This document shows positions 18,042 through 27,256 of a DNA stretch of 64,000 nucleotides, piece after piece; within the stretch, counting starts at the first letter, position 1, and each line of letters begins with the position of its first letter. The DNA is from CBDFNN01 sp965250215 (GTDB lineage Bacteria; Bacteroidota; Rhodothermia; Rhodothermales; DATKEJ01), in NCBI GenBank assembly GCA_965250215.1, contig CBDFNN010000004.1, positions 868,001 through 932,000 on the forward strand, read 5' to 3'. A program made the position numbers and the translations under genes. The notes below the pieces were generated by a model. The model did not search any database. It saw nothing but the letters and a program-made list of their open reading frames with translations, and was not told the origin of the DNA.

Positions 18042-18626
18042 ATGCGCATCAGAAAGATATTTCAACACAACATGGAATGGGTCGCCGAAAAACTTGGTGA
18101 GGACCAAAGCTATTTCGAAAAACTCTCTTCTGGACAGTCGCCCAAGATGCTCTACATAGGCTGCTCAGATTCACGAGTCACGGCTGAGGCCATGATGGGA
18201 GCGGAGCCTGGAGATCTTTTTGTGCATCGCAATGTGGCCAATCTGGTTCCTGAAGGAGATGATAGTTCGCGAGCTGTTATCAACTACGCCGTGGTGCATC
18301 TCGGAGTAGAGGATATCGTAGTTTGTGGGCACTATCAATGTGGCGGAGTCAAGGCAGCGATGGGGTACGAGGATCTCGGTGTAATAAACCCTTGGATAAA
18401 TCACATCCGAGGAGTCTTTGAGATTCACGAGGAAGAATTGTTTTCACTTGAAGGGCAAGAACGTTACGACCGATTTGTTGAGTTGAATGTGATCGAGCAG
18501 TGCGTCAATCTTTCGAAATTAGTGGAGGTCGAGGATCGTTACCGAAATGGGAATGTGAACATCCATGGTTGGGTTTTTGATATCGCTTCAGGGAAGCTGA
18601 AGGACCTTAGGATAGGTGTTGAGTAG
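18042..18626 (+). CDS. can: Beta-class carbonic anhydrase
   Basis: Protein of 194 aa, the usual length for bacterial beta-carbonic anhydrases. Zinc ligands are visible as Cys41 and Asp43 in GCSDSR and His97 and Cys100 in CGHYQCGG; Asp43-Arg45 form the conserved dyad. HRNVAN and NYAVVHLGV are also family hallmarks. It interconverts CO2 and bicarbonate in the cytoplasm. The ATG at 18042 is preceded by AAAGAGAGAAA. The TAG stop falls inside a 7-mer of the array that follows. Confidence 0.95.
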   Translation: MRIRKIFQHNMEWVAEKLGEDQSYFEKLSSGQSPKMLYIGCSDSRVTAEAMMGAEPGDLFVHRNVANLVPEGDDSSRAVINYAVVHLGVEDIVVCGHYQCGGVKAAMGYEDLGVINPWINHIRGVFEIHEEELFSLEGQERYDRFVELNVIEQCVNLSKLVEVEDRYRNGNVNIHGWVFDIASGKLKDLRIGVE

Positions 18627-18654
18627 TGGGTTATGGGTATTGAGTTTTGAAAGA
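18620..18654. repeat. 7-bp word array (tgagtag, tgggtta, tgggtat, tgagttt, tgaaaga)
   Basis: Five degenerate 7-mers of TGNGTNN type; the first contains the carbonic anhydrase TAG (18624-18626). The array fills most of the spacer to the next gene. Confidence 0.55.
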
Positions 18655-18665
18655 CTGTCTCCTCA

Positions 18666-18941
18666 ATGAAGAACTTTTTAGATACATGGATTTTCCCCGT
18701 TCTTATCTTCATTCTATGCGGAGTGGCCACGGTTCTGAGTGTCTACATTCACCTTGATTATCTAGTGATCAGGACACTACTTATTTTGACCTTTCTAGCT
18801 GGTCTAGGACTGATAGCGTCCTCCATGAAATACGCCTTCAGAAAGAAGTGGAAGGAGGCGGGTTTGTCCGCGATATCCATGATAATTCTCTTTCCCGCAT
18901 TCTTCTACGCCTACTTCTTCATGGCATTCCTATCGATCTAG
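18666..18941 (+). CDS. Small membrane protein of unknown function
   Basis: Protein of 91 aa with three hydrophobic segments (about 8-28, 34-54 and 68-90) separated by a short basic loop (RKKWKEAG). It begins 39 bp after the carbonic anhydrase and may share its transcript. I do not recognise a family. Orientation and spacing make it likely to be a real gene. Confidence 0.65.
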   Translation: MKNFLDTWIFPVLIFILCGVATVLSVYIHLDYLVIRTLLILTFLAGLGLIASSMKYAFRKKWKEAGLSAISMIILFPAFFYAYFFMAFLSI

Positions 18942-18988
18942 GTCTGCGTGTTAAATAGACGAAAGGGCCGGGTGTGACAAAGGCTGCT

Positions 18989-19016
18989 CGGAACACGGTA
19001 AACTGAACACGGAAAA
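18989..19016. repeat. 7-bp word array (cggaaca, cggtaaa, ctgaaca, cggaaaa)
   Basis: Four 7-mers end 5 bp before the permease stop (TAA at 19022-19024, minus strand). Two of the words are identical to words at 16653 and 28025. Confidence 0.7.
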
Positions 19017-19021
19017 CAGTT

Positions 19022-20386
19022 TTATAGCTTCTTCAACGCCACCAGCGGCTTAACCTTCGCCGCCTTTCTCGCCGGCAGATATCCCGCCAGGAGACTCACA
19101 AAGAGTGTTGTTGCCAGAATGGCGATGATCATCTTTGGAAAGGTGTGAAAGAGATCGACCTTCGGCAGTCCCTTGCTGTAAAAATAGTAATTCGCTAGCC
19201 CGTTGACTCCCACCGTCAGCAGCCAGCCAAATAGGAGACCGACTATTCCGCCGATAATCCCGATCAGCGCGCTCTCGGTCAGGAATATTTTTTTCAGATC
19301 AGACTCCTCACCACCGATCGCCTTCATGATCCCGATTTCTCCATAGCGCTCCATAACACTCATTGTCATAGTATTCGCGATTCCAACAGTAGCAACAACG
19401 AGAGCAATCAATCCGATCACAGCTAAGGCAAGATCCAGCAAGACAAAGAGCCTCTCAAGTTGCTTGAATTGATCACGAAAGCTTGTAACGAAAACGCCAG
19501 TTTCCTCGATACCCGCGAGCTCGGTCTGAAAGTCAACCTCGTCTTTTAGTTGCACACGTAGTGCCGAATATCCTTCTTTTTCTTCCTGAGATCCCGACTG
19601 TCTCATGAGAAGATCGATGGTCGAAAAGAAGGTTACCTTCTTCATCTTCGTGGCATAATCTAGGGGTACCAGAACTCTTGCAAAGCCAGTCATTGCAGCT
19701 TGATCTTCTTTCAATACTCCTTGAACCGTCAACTCCTGCTCGTTCCATTTTAATGGAAGGTTGCTCATCCCAAAAGACATTCTAAACATCATTCGTTGTA
19801 CGGCGGCCATGTCTATCTGAGCGGTAACTGCGGTTACCGTTTTTCCGACAACGTCGGCCGGATTGTCGAAGCCAAGTCGGCGCAGTTGAGAACTGGACAA
19901 AAGGATGGAAGAGTCGGCGGAGGTATTGAAAAATGATCCATGCTCAGGGATATATCCAGGTATTTCGGCGAAGGCCTGAGGCACTGCTTCAGCCGCGGCG
20001 TCTAGCTCTCTATCATTTGCTTTGATCTGTATTGGAAATGCGATTTCGGGATAGGCAGCCAAAACGCCAGGTCTAGCCGACAGCTCTGCAATCAAGTCAT
20101 CCGTAAGCGGGATGATCTTGACGGTGTCTGGGAGCTCTCTTTGTTTTCGGAATGAGAGATCGCTAAAAGAATTGATGGCACTTGGTCGTGAGGTCAATCG
20201 GAGGGTATTGAAAAGCCCTAGGGAATCAACTTCTCCTCGAACATTCTGCTGTAACCCGCTGCCGTATGCCATCAGGGCGTATAGTGCAGCAACACCAATC
20301 ATAACTCCCACAACGGTCAAGCCTGTTCGCTTTCTATTTCGTCGGAGATTCGACCAAGATAATTTTAGTAGATCCTTAGCTCTCAT
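19022..20386 (-). CDS. MacB/FtsX-type ABC transporter permease
   Basis: Protein of 454 aa with the MacB architecture: one N-terminal transmembrane helix (about 22-42), a large periplasmic domain, then three C-terminal helices forming the FtsX core (starting at LLDLALAVIGLIALVVATVGIANT, and MERYGEIGIMKAIGGEE, then GIIGGIVGLLFGW). This class drives mechanotransmission rather than classic transport, exporting lipoproteins, peptides or drugs. The ATPase gene overlaps its start by 11 nt, so they form one complex. No membrane fusion protein is adjacent. Confidence 0.9.
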   Translation of the reverse strand: MRAKDLLKLSWSNLRRNRKRTGLTVVGVMIGVAALYALMAYGSGLQQNVRGEVDSLGLFNTLRLTSRPSAINSFSDLSFRKQRELPDTVKIIPLTDDLIAELSARPGVLAAYPEIAFPIQIKANDRELDAAAEAVPQAFAEIPGYIPEHGSFFNTSADSSILLSSSQLRRLGFDNPADVVGKTVTAVTAQIDMAAVQRMMFRMSFGMSNLPLKWNEQELTVQGVLKEDQAAMTGFARVLVPLDYATKMKKVTFFSTIDLLMRQSGSQEEKEGYSALRVQLKDEVDFQTELAGIEETGVFVTSFRDQFKQLERLFVLLDLALAVIGLIALVVATVGIANTMTMSVMERYGEIGIMKAIGGEESDLKKIFLTESALIGIIGGIVGLLFGWLLTVGVNGLANYYFYSKGLPKVDLFHTFPKMIIAILATTLFVSLLAGYLPARKAAKVKPLVALKKL

Positions 20387-21062
20387 CGCCGACCAATTTT
20401 CCGTCCTTGAGGGTTAGAACCCGATGGACTGAATTCTCTACCTCTGGAAGATGATGTGTTACGATGACGACGGTCTTGCCTTGATCTTCAGATACCGACC
20501 GCAATACGCCAACGATTTGTTCAGCGGTCTCGGAGTCTACGTTCCCGGTTGGCTCGTCAGCGAGGAGGATCGAGGGGTTCTGAACCAGGGATCGTGCAAT
20601 AGCGACCCTTTGCTGTTCACCACCTGAAAGTTCTGTTGGTCTGTGATCCGCGCGATGATCGATGCTAACCATCGAAAGACACATCGTAGCTTTTTCTTGT
20701 CTTTCTTTACTGGGGAGCCCAGCCAAGGTCAAGGGGAGCTCAACGTTCTCCCTCGCGGTCATGTTGGGTATGAGGTTGAATTGTTGGAAGATCATACCGA
20801 TGACGTTCCGTCGAAATCTGGCCTCATCTTTAGTCGACATTTGTTCAATGGCAATACCGTCAACTAATATCGATCCGGAGCTTGGCCGCTCCATCGCCGC
20901 GATCATGTGTAACAGAGTCGATTTTCCAGAGCCGCTCCGTCCGGTCAAGGCGACGAACTGTCCCTTCGGAATCGACAGTGAGACATTGTCCAAAGCATGC
21001 ACCTCTTTCTGGCCCATTTGATAGACCTTGGATAGCTGCTCTAACTCGATTATCTGCCCCAA
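20376..21062 (-). CDS. LolD/MacB-type ABC transporter ATP-binding protein
   Basis: Protein of 228 aa with a TTG start. Walker A is GRSGSGKST, the signature is LSGGEQQRVAIARSL, Walker B is ILLADEPTGNVD, and the switch His is in VIVTHH. The length and sequence fit the MacB/LolD/YknY group that pairs with FtsX-like permeases. The 3' end overlaps the permease gene by 11 nt. Confidence 0.93.
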   Translation of the reverse strand: MGQIIELEQLSKVYQMGQKEVHALDNVSLSIPKGQFVALTGRSGSGKSTLLHMIAAMERPSSGSILVDGIAIEQMSTKDEARFRRNVIGMIFQQFNLIPNMTARENVELPLTLAGLPSKERQEKATMCLSMVSIDHRADHRPTELSGGEQQRVAIARSLVQNPSILLADEPTGNVDSETAEQIVGVLRSVSEDQGKTVVIVTHHLPEVENSVHRVLTLKDGKLVGDES

Positions 21063-21166
21063 ACTACTTTATTTTTGTTCGATGCGACTCGGATAACGAA
21101 GGGGGATCGAGGATGTTGCGCCCCGCCAATAAGTCGCGGGAAATTGCACCAAATGGACTAAGGCTT

Positions 21167-22636
21167 CTAGTCCTGAACCACGAACAATGCTTGATGCCTC
21201 TCGGTTATGAGTCCGCTCGCCCTAGCTACATACATTCCATTCGGAAATTCGGACAGGAGAATACGAACTCGGTCACTGGTATCGATGCTCGAAGAGTATA
21301 TTTTTCGCCCGCTGAGATCGAAGACATCGAGCTGCGTTACTGTGCTTTCAAACTGTAAGGTTACATGGTCGATGGCTGGGTTTGGATAGACTAGAGTTTC
21401 AATCAACTCAAAGTCATGCTCGACGTCAGTTATTGTGGCGTCCCAATCCAAGAGTTTAATGCCTCCCCAATTGGCTACATAGGGAATGTTCAAAAAGACG
21501 CTGACCAATCCCAAAGCGACTTGCCCTTCGACTACATCCAGTCCATAGGCCGCTGTTTCATCGTCTAAAGCTCCATAGTCACCGATTAAGTGGGTGCTAG
21601 AAGGATCGGAGATGTCGAAAACCAAAAGCTCGGAATTACCGCCAGACACGAAGAGCAAATTACTGTTTCTGGCTCCGATCATTTCATTGGTGTGAACATC
21701 TGCTCCATTCCAGGTGCCAAAGTTTGGATCGCAGGAGACCGGATCGTACCAAAGAATATTGGTAAAGGGTTCAGTGCTCATATCGAGGACTTCCATGCCG
21801 CAATAGTCGACACTGACAAAAGCGAAGTTGTCTTTCAAGAAGACATCGTTATAGGCGGCTGCGGCTCCGGTTCGGATATCTTCATTGAGATATTTCTCAA
21901 CCTCGACAGGATTCGCTCTATCGCTGACGTCAATAACCCTAAAGCCACCTCGATCGACAACGAGATATATTTTATCGTCGCGATACGTCAGTCCTCGAGA
22001 TTGGTGATGCTCCCCATTTGAAGCGACAGGGAAATTGATATCTGGGAGAATCTGCGACACAAATTTAATATCGGATTTGTCAGAAATATCAAGAATGATG
22101 AGACCATCATTCATTGCGGCGAGATAGGCGTAGTCTCCCTCAATGAGCAAATCAGCCGAGCCGTTTCGGTAATCCGCACTAGTCCAAACATCAGTGATGG
22201 TGGGGTTCAAGGGATCCGAGACATCAAGCAAGGCCATGCCGGTGTCATGATCGTCCGATTGAAAATTGCCGAGTGAGACAGCAAGAAAGTCGCCCTCTTG
22301 ATCAAGATGGGTGACGAGCAAGCCATCGAATTGATCGGGACCAAACTCAACTATCGGTGTGATCGTTCCGGAAGTCGAAAGGTCGTAGACACCGAGGCCA
22401 ATATGCATATTAGCCGAGTAGAGAATGTCCGAATTGTTCTTGTCGAAATGCGTCGTAAAGGAAGAGTAGAGCAAAAAGGGACTACCCGAGACGAACTCAT
22501 ATTCGGCATTCTCTGTCAGCGTCACATCTTGGCCCAAGAATGTATCCGGAGAAAGGATGGTTAAAACTAGAGCTATTGCCCAGAACAGTTTGAGCCGTTT
22601 GATTTGGCCTGTTGTTTCGTCGTCGCAATTCAACAT
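21167..22636 (-). CDS. LVIVD-repeat secreted protein with T9SS type A sorting domain
   Basis: Protein of 489 aa. A signal peptide ends near FLGQ (about residue 36). The body is a beta-propeller of LVIVD-type repeats (MALLDVSDPLNPTITDVW, LIILDISDKSDIKFVS, FRVIDVSDRANPVEVEKY). The last about 75 residues are a T9SS type A C-terminal domain (VYPNPAIDHVTL, LDVFDLSGRKIYS, NGMYVARA), which sends the protein through type IX secretion to the surface. Function of the propeller unknown. It is divergent from the glycosyltransferase gene. Confidence 0.87.
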   Translation of the reverse strand: MLNCDDETTGQIKRLKLFWAIALVLTILSPDTFLGQDVTLTENAEYEFVSGSPFLLYSSFTTHFDKNNSDILYSANMHIGLGVYDLSTSGTITPIVEFGPDQFDGLLVTHLDQEGDFLAVSLGNFQSDDHDTGMALLDVSDPLNPTITDVWTSADYRNGSADLLIEGDYAYLAAMNDGLIILDISDKSDIKFVSQILPDINFPVASNGEHHQSRGLTYRDDKIYLVVDRGGFRVIDVSDRANPVEVEKYLNEDIRTGAAAAYNDVFLKDNFAFVSVDYCGMEVLDMSTEPFTNILWYDPVSCDPNFGTWNGADVHTNEMIGARNSNLLFVSGGNSELLVFDISDPSSTHLIGDYGALDDETAAYGLDVVEGQVALGLVSVFLNIPYVANWGGIKLLDWDATITDVEHDFELIETLVYPNPAIDHVTLQFESTVTQLDVFDLSGRKIYSSSIDTSDRVRILLSEFPNGMYVARASGLITERHQALFVVQD

Positions 22637-22767
22637 GGATATTCCGATTTATTTGAATGATAACGAAACAGGGATCAGCTAACCGGGATCCGAAATCAGG
22701 TCAGTTTACAGGAATTAGGAGTTAAGTATTGGGAGGAGGAAGCTTGGCTATTGCTTTGTCGTAAATT

Positions 22768-22815
22768 CGGACTATCGGACTATCGGACTATCGGACTATC
22801 GGACTATCGGACTAT
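22768..22815. repeat. 8-bp array (CGGACTAT x6) with degenerate tail
   Basis: Six perfect CGGACTAT units, preceded by AAATT and followed by a degenerate tail (CGGTCCT, CGGTATTTCGG, CGGACAAT, CGGACCAT) to about 22846. Located between divergent genes. It matches the element at 9755 in unit, 5' flank and the CGGTATTTCGG string. Confidence 0.9.
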
Positions 22816-22903
22816 CGGTCCTCGGTATTTCGGACAATCGGACCATCTGAAGTTCTGTATTTCTGTTAACGTATCTTCTCCTTCTCAAACGCTCTTATTT
22901 ACT

Positions 22904-23614
22904 ATGCCCCCAATATCTCTATCCGTTGTAGTTCTCTGCTACCAGACCGGAGAAGAGGCCATTCCGGTCCTCAAGGATATCGCGCGCAGTTTGGAGAAGG
23001 CAGACATCGACTTTGAGCTACTTCCCGTCGCAAACTATTGGGACGAAGGCAAAGACGACACCCCAAGATTATTGAAGGATTGGTCCACAACTTGGGAAGG
23101 ATCGAATCCCGTTAGAGTTTTAGCGGAGCATAAGAAAGGTGGGATGGGTTGGGACTTTCGAAATGGTCTCGATAATTGCAAAGGGGAAGTTTGCGCTGTA
23201 ATCGATGGGGATGGGCAATACCCCGCCGACTCCATTGTTGAATGCTACAACAAACTCCTAAACGAGAATCTCGATCTTTGTAAGACCTATCGGACTTCCC
23301 GATCAGACAGCGCATTTAGGCACCTGACCTCTTTTGGATTCAATCTGCTATTCAAATCACTTTTTCCTGATACTAAAGCTAGGGACATTAATTCGAAGCC
23401 TAAGGTCATGTCTAAATCGACAGTAGAGCTCATGCAATTGGAGTCTGACGATTGGTTCATCGACGCAGAAATAATGATTAAAGCAGGCAAGTCAAGATTG
23501 CGTATAGGCGAGATTCCGATCGAATACACAAGTGGTGTTCGAGAATCTTTTGTAAGGCCATTAGATATCAAAGAGTTTTTAGTAAACCTCAAGGAATGGC
23601 GAGGAAAATTATGA
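22904..23614 (+). CDS. Family 2 glycosyltransferase
   Basis: Protein of 236 aa. The ATG at 22904 is chosen; an earlier in-frame ATG would add only peptide encoded by the 8-bp array. GT-A fold features are ISLSVVVLCYQTGEE at the N-terminus, GGMGWDFRNGLDNCKGEVCAVIDGDGQYP with the Asp-x-Asp-like DGDGQ metal site, and a late RLRIGEIPIEYTSGVRESF typical of polyprenyl-phosphate/dolichol-phosphate-type GT2 enzymes. No C-terminal membrane helices. The stop overlaps the start of the next gene (ATGA), implying translational coupling. Confidence 0.88.
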   Translation: MPPISLSVVVLCYQTGEEAIPVLKDIARSLEKADIDFELLPVANYWDEGKDDTPRLLKDWSTTWEGSNPVRVLAEHKKGGMGWDFRNGLDNCKGEVCAVIDGDGQYPADSIVECYNKLLNENLDLCKTYRTSRSDSAFRHLTSFGFNLLFKSLFPDTKARDINSKPKVMSKSTVELMQLESDDWFIDAEIMIKAGKSRLRIGEIPIEYTSGVRESFVRPLDIKEFLVNLKEWRGKL

Positions 23615-24834
23615 GATTTATTACTTCTGGCATCACTTTTCTTGTATTGATTTCGGTCCTTCTTTCTTGTGAAGAGGCACCGCTTGTAGAGGTCGATGAG
23701 TTCAATCTCTTGCCTTCAAGTGAGAATGGAAAGCTGCCTTCTCTCTCGAAAACGGCCGATGGAAATCTTCTATTCTCATGGGTTGTGAGTAAGGGAGATA
23801 GTGCCAGTCTGCATTTCTCAAGTTTCGACGGCACGAAATGGTCTCCCAGTGAGATGGTTGCCGAGGGAATGGATTGGTTCGTCAACTGGGCCGACTATCC
23901 GAGCGTCTTAGATTTGGGAGAAGGAAAACTGCTAGCCCACTTTCTTCAGAAAAGTGGAAAGGAAAACTATGCCTATGACGTCAAGCTGACGCAGACCGAA
24001 GATGGTGGCAAGAACTGGTCAGAGCCTTTCAGTCCGCACGATGACAATACTCCAACAGAGCACGGCTTTGTGTCCATGATTCGAAGTGATGAAGGAGCTG
24101 AGATTGTATGGTTAGATGGCAGAAACTACGCCAGCGAACTCGGCGGCATCTCTATTAAGCCGAAGGCGATGTCTCTTCGGACTGCAAAGATCTCTTACGA
24201 TGGGAAAGTCGTAAATGAGCGCTCATTAGATTCCATGACTTGCGACTGTTGCCCAACAACCATGATATCTAGTGAGAAAGGTCCCGTGGCTTATTACCGA
24301 GATCGGACAGACGAAGAAATTAGAGACATTACAAAAGTATCAGTGGCCAGGGGCAATAAGGATGCTGCTTCTGTGGATGGATGGAAGATTGCAGGGTGTC
24401 CTGTGAATGGTCCCAAGGCTGCTGCCCAATCCGGAAGTCGTCACGTACTTGCATGGTTCACGGGAGCTAAGGAGAGCCCAAAAGTTCAAGTCCGATTCAG
24501 CGAGAATGGAGTACTTGGAGAGACCCTTCGTGTTGACGAAGGTAGTCCTATTGGGAGGGTAGACATCGATTGGCTAGACGACACGTCGGCATTGGTCCTT
24601 TGGATAGAGAAATCGGAAGATCAAAGCGAGCTCATGCTTCGCAAGATTTCAATGGACTCTTCAGAATCCGATGTACTGAGTCTTGCGACAATTCCCACCT
24701 CAAGATCCACTGGGATGCCGCAGCTCGAAATTATCGATGGTAATGCCTTTGTCGCCTGGACCGACCTAGACAAGGGTATCACACTTCGCCGTATAAGTGC
24801 TCAAAGCTTTGACAGCTCCAGACCGAGTCTCTAG
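23611..24834 (+). CDS. Sialidase/BNR-like beta-propeller lipoprotein
   Basis: Protein of 407 aa from the ATG at 23611, which overlaps the glycosyltransferase stop by 4 nt and has a GGCGAGG ribosome site; an ATG at 23596 is less likely. Lipobox VLLSCEE (Cys near 20). Propeller-type repeats resemble exo-sialidase proteins: LSKTADGNLLFSWV, SLHFSSFDGTKWSP, LTQTEDGGKNWSEP (an Asp-box-like S/T-x-D-G-G-x-x-W). The full set of sialidase Arg residues is not evident, so an actual sialidase activity is doubtful. Confidence 0.78.
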   Translation: MRFITSGITFLVLISVLLSCEEAPLVEVDEFNLLPSSENGKLPSLSKTADGNLLFSWVVSKGDSASLHFSSFDGTKWSPSEMVAEGMDWFVNWADYPSVLDLGEGKLLAHFLQKSGKENYAYDVKLTQTEDGGKNWSEPFSPHDDNTPTEHGFVSMIRSDEGAEIVWLDGRNYASELGGISIKPKAMSLRTAKISYDGKVVNERSLDSMTCDCCPTTMISSEKGPVAYYRDRTDEEIRDITKVSVARGNKDAASVDGWKIAGCPVNGPKAAAQSGSRHVLAWFTGAKESPKVQVRFSENGVLGETLRVDEGSPIGRVDIDWLDDTSALVLWIEKSEDQSELMLRKISMDSSESDVLSLATIPTSRSTGMPQLEIIDGNAFVAWTDLDKGITLRRISAQSFDSSRPSL

Positions 24835-24839
24835 TCAGA

Positions 24840-26774
24840 TTACTTCAGCAAAGTGATAGTCTGTACAAGACTTTGATCGAGGCTGACGAAACGGACGAAG
24901 TAGGTGCCACCAGCAAGATCGCTCGCGTCCACTGAGACCTGAACCAATTCGCCAGCTCTGAGACTTCCTTCAAAGAGCATTTTTTGTAATCTACCCTGCA
25001 TGTCGAAGAGCTGAACAACTGCGTCTCCTCTCTCCCGCGCGCCGAATCGGATCGATGTGCTAGGATTGAAAGGATTTGGGTAAGCCGGATAGAGAACGAA
25101 AGCATCTGCCATGTCTGTAATTATTTCGACGATGGGAGAGTACTCAAAGGCGCCATCGAAGTCGATCTGCTTAAGTCTGAATCGATTTAGTCCGGGCTCG
25201 AGGTCTTGAATCGTGAATTCATAGTCTTGTCGCTCCGTCGTAGTGCCATGTCCGTCCACAAAGGAAAGAAGTTCGAAGCCAGCATTTTCGTTTGACATTT
25301 GAACTTCGAAACCCGCGTTGTTGTCTTCGCTGATTGTAGTCCAGGCTAATAGAACATCTCTATCCTGCAGATCGGCCGTGAAGGACGAAAGTTCTACAGG
25401 AAGGAAACCGTTCGTCGCGAGTGGTGAACCGTTCCCACCAGAAGCGGCCCATGATTCGGGAAGAGAATTATCTAGACTTGGGTCTCGAAGCACCAAGGTT
25501 GGCCCAGTCCCATCGGGGCTAGTTGGCCAAGGAAAATCATTGTCATAGTCAACGAAATCTACGAGGCAATCCGTCGGGGATAGGAGCCGAACTTCATCGT
25601 TCGAACCAAAACCGAATGAGATATCACCGATCACATTGCTAAGTCCGGGAAAAACTGCCTGGAAAGTTAGTTTGCTCTTACTGACGATGAGATATCCTCT
25701 TGCAGGAATAGTTGTGCCGCTTGGGAATCCGTAGAGACCGGAATCTGTCTCGTCTTTGATCTTCCAGGCTGCCGCATCGACGATGGAGGAAGTCGGATTG
25801 TAGATCTCAATCCAGTCCTTAGGGTCGGGAACTAGAGCTGAATTGTAGTTGATTTCGTTGATAACGAGCGGAGTCGGTGCAGGTATGCAAGGGTCCGATG
25901 CAAAAATTTCTATGTCTGGTTTGTTCGAGGATGACCTCGCGCTATTATTATCGATGGCTTCCGCTTTCAGCTCGATAAAGCCGGTCGGTGGGCTATTCCA
26001 ATTCAATGAGTAGGTGCCGCCGCCGCCGCATGAAGTCGTTCCGACGAGCTTCAAAGGGTCAACCACATTGACGAAGTCGTAGTAAATTTCGATTTGTGAA
26101 ACAGATCCACCTGGATCTTCGCATTCTCCAGAAATCGCAATCGAGCTGGGATTGATAAAGGGAGGACCTCCATCTACGGGAACGAGAATATTAATTTTGG
26201 GAAATAAGTTGCCGTTCGGCGCTCCTGGCGTACCCCTCAAAGTAACCGACGCACCCCAATTCTCTGGATGGTTTGTGTTATTGGCAGAAGGATCTCTTAG
26301 GGACAGGGTAGAACCATCTCCGTCCGATTCTTGTCCCCATTTTGGACCATCTCCATAGGTCACGATATCTGCAATATTCAGCGTCTCGTTCAAGAGACGA
26401 AGTTGCTCACCATTGTTCTCAAGCCCGCCTTGAATAGGGCCAAAGTCACCGATAACAATATTCGGATCTACGCCGGGGAAAGCAATAAGGAAGGAAGACC
26501 GAATTTGCGATAAGATAAGGTATTGCCCTGGTTGCAAGACCCTACTAGGCAGAGGAAATACGTTCGAATTTCCGTCCACGAGCTGCCAATCTTCCAAGTC
26601 AGCGGCCGAGTTACCCCTGTTGTAAAGTTCGAGCCAGTCCTCTGGATCGGGAAGAGCATCAGGGTCAGCATTATAGCTGATTTCATTGATGACGACCTGG
26701 GCAAAGGAGAGCCGCGGGAGAATTAGGCCGAAAGCCAAGAGGAATAGAATTGTGGAGGAATGCCTAGAAAACAT
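24840..26774 (-). CDS. Lamin-tail-domain secreted protein with T9SS type A sorting domain
   Basis: Protein of 644 aa from the ATG at 26774 (signal peptide, cleavage near LSFAQ); a second ATG 21 bp upstream is possible. Two lamin-tail domains (VVINEISYNADPDALPDPEDWLELYN at about 26 and LVINEINYNSALVPDPKDWIEIYN near 300) flank an Ig-like region. A FN3-like linker (FEVQMSNENAGFELLSFVDG) precedes the T9SS type A domain (YPAYPNPFNPSTSIRF, VQLFDMQGRLQ, GGTYFVRF). LTD modules in bacteria are found on secreted nucleases and cell-surface proteins; no nuclease domain is visible. The gene ends 5 bp from the convergent sialidase-like gene. Confidence 0.88.
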   Translation of the reverse strand: MFSRHSSTILFLLAFGLILPRLSFAQVVINEISYNADPDALPDPEDWLELYNRGNSAADLEDWQLVDGNSNVFPLPSRVLQPGQYLILSQIRSSFLIAFPGVDPNIVIGDFGPIQGGLENNGEQLRLLNETLNIADIVTYGDGPKWGQESDGDGSTLSLRDPSANNTNHPENWGASVTLRGTPGAPNGNLFPKINILVPVDGGPPFINPSSIAISGECEDPGGSVSQIEIYYDFVNVVDPLKLVGTTSCGGGGTYSLNWNSPPTGFIELKAEAIDNNSARSSSNKPDIEIFASDPCIPAPTPLVINEINYNSALVPDPKDWIEIYNPTSSIVDAAAWKIKDETDSGLYGFPSGTTIPARGYLIVSKSKLTFQAVFPGLSNVIGDISFGFGSNDEVRLLSPTDCLVDFVDYDNDFPWPTSPDGTGPTLVLRDPSLDNSLPESWAASGGNGSPLATNGFLPVELSSFTADLQDRDVLLAWTTISEDNNAGFEVQMSNENAGFELLSFVDGHGTTTERQDYEFTIQDLEPGLNRFRLKQIDFDGAFEYSPIVEIITDMADAFVLYPAYPNPFNPSTSIRFGARERGDAVVQLFDMQGRLQKMLFEGSLRAGELVQVSVDASDLAGGTYFVRFVSLDQSLVQTITLLK

Positions 26775-26976
26775 GGTAGTTGGAGTTTGCCTCATCGCTT
26801 AAGTACTGATATCAAGCAACAGAGCGCAATAATGGTGCCGAGGGGACAATATAAGGAATAATTCTGGCGGACAAGCCAAGTGCAACTTTCGGAATTGCTT
26901 TTCGCTATTTACTTAGGCTTCGCTCTATATTCGTGCGAAGAGTTTTCAATATTATAAATCTAATCAAGGACTAGCT

Positions 26977-27222
26977 ATGTATGATCTTCTTGCCTTTCTA
27001 GTTATCGGCGGAGCTGCTGGGTGGATCGGGAGTCAAGTAATGAATACCGATTCTCAGAATGTGGTCACCAATATCGTTGTCGGAATTGTCGGTTCAATGG
27101 TAGGAGGTTATCTCATGCGGGCGGTTGGAATCTATACCTATGGTTGGGTCGGAAAAACCATCTCAGCTACAGTCGGTGCAATTGTTCTTCTTTGGGTCTT
27201 GAAAATGGTAAAGAACAAGTAG
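26977..27222 (+). CDS. GlsB/YeaQ/YmgE family membrane protein
   Basis: Protein of 81 aa with three hydrophobic helices and the family pattern LAFLVIGGAAGWIGSQVM, VGIVGSMVGGYL, then ISATVGAIVLLW. Known as transglycosylase-associated or stress-related small membrane proteins; the biochemical role is not established. A 7-bp word array begins at the base after the TAG. Confidence 0.88.
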   Translation: MYDLLAFLVIGGAAGWIGSQVMNTDSQNVVTNIVVGIVGSMVGGYLMRAVGIYTYGWVGKTISATVGAIVLLWVLKMVKNK

Positions 27223-27243
27223 CGAGGGCCGAGTTGCGAGACT
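27223..27243. repeat. 7-bp word array (cgagggc, cgagttg, cgagact)
   Basis: Three 7-mers start immediately after the TAG (27220-27222) of the small membrane protein gene and lie before the convergent DUF2279 stop. Confidence 0.6.
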
Positions 27244-27256
27244 GCAGTGCTGGTTT

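Noticed and set aside
22768..22815. CRISPR array
   Set aside because: Units are 8 bp without spacers, and no cas gene is present in the window.
22751..22903. N-terminal extension of the glycosyltransferase with SDYRTIG repeats
   Set aside because: It is array-encoded; the family begins at the ATG at 22904.
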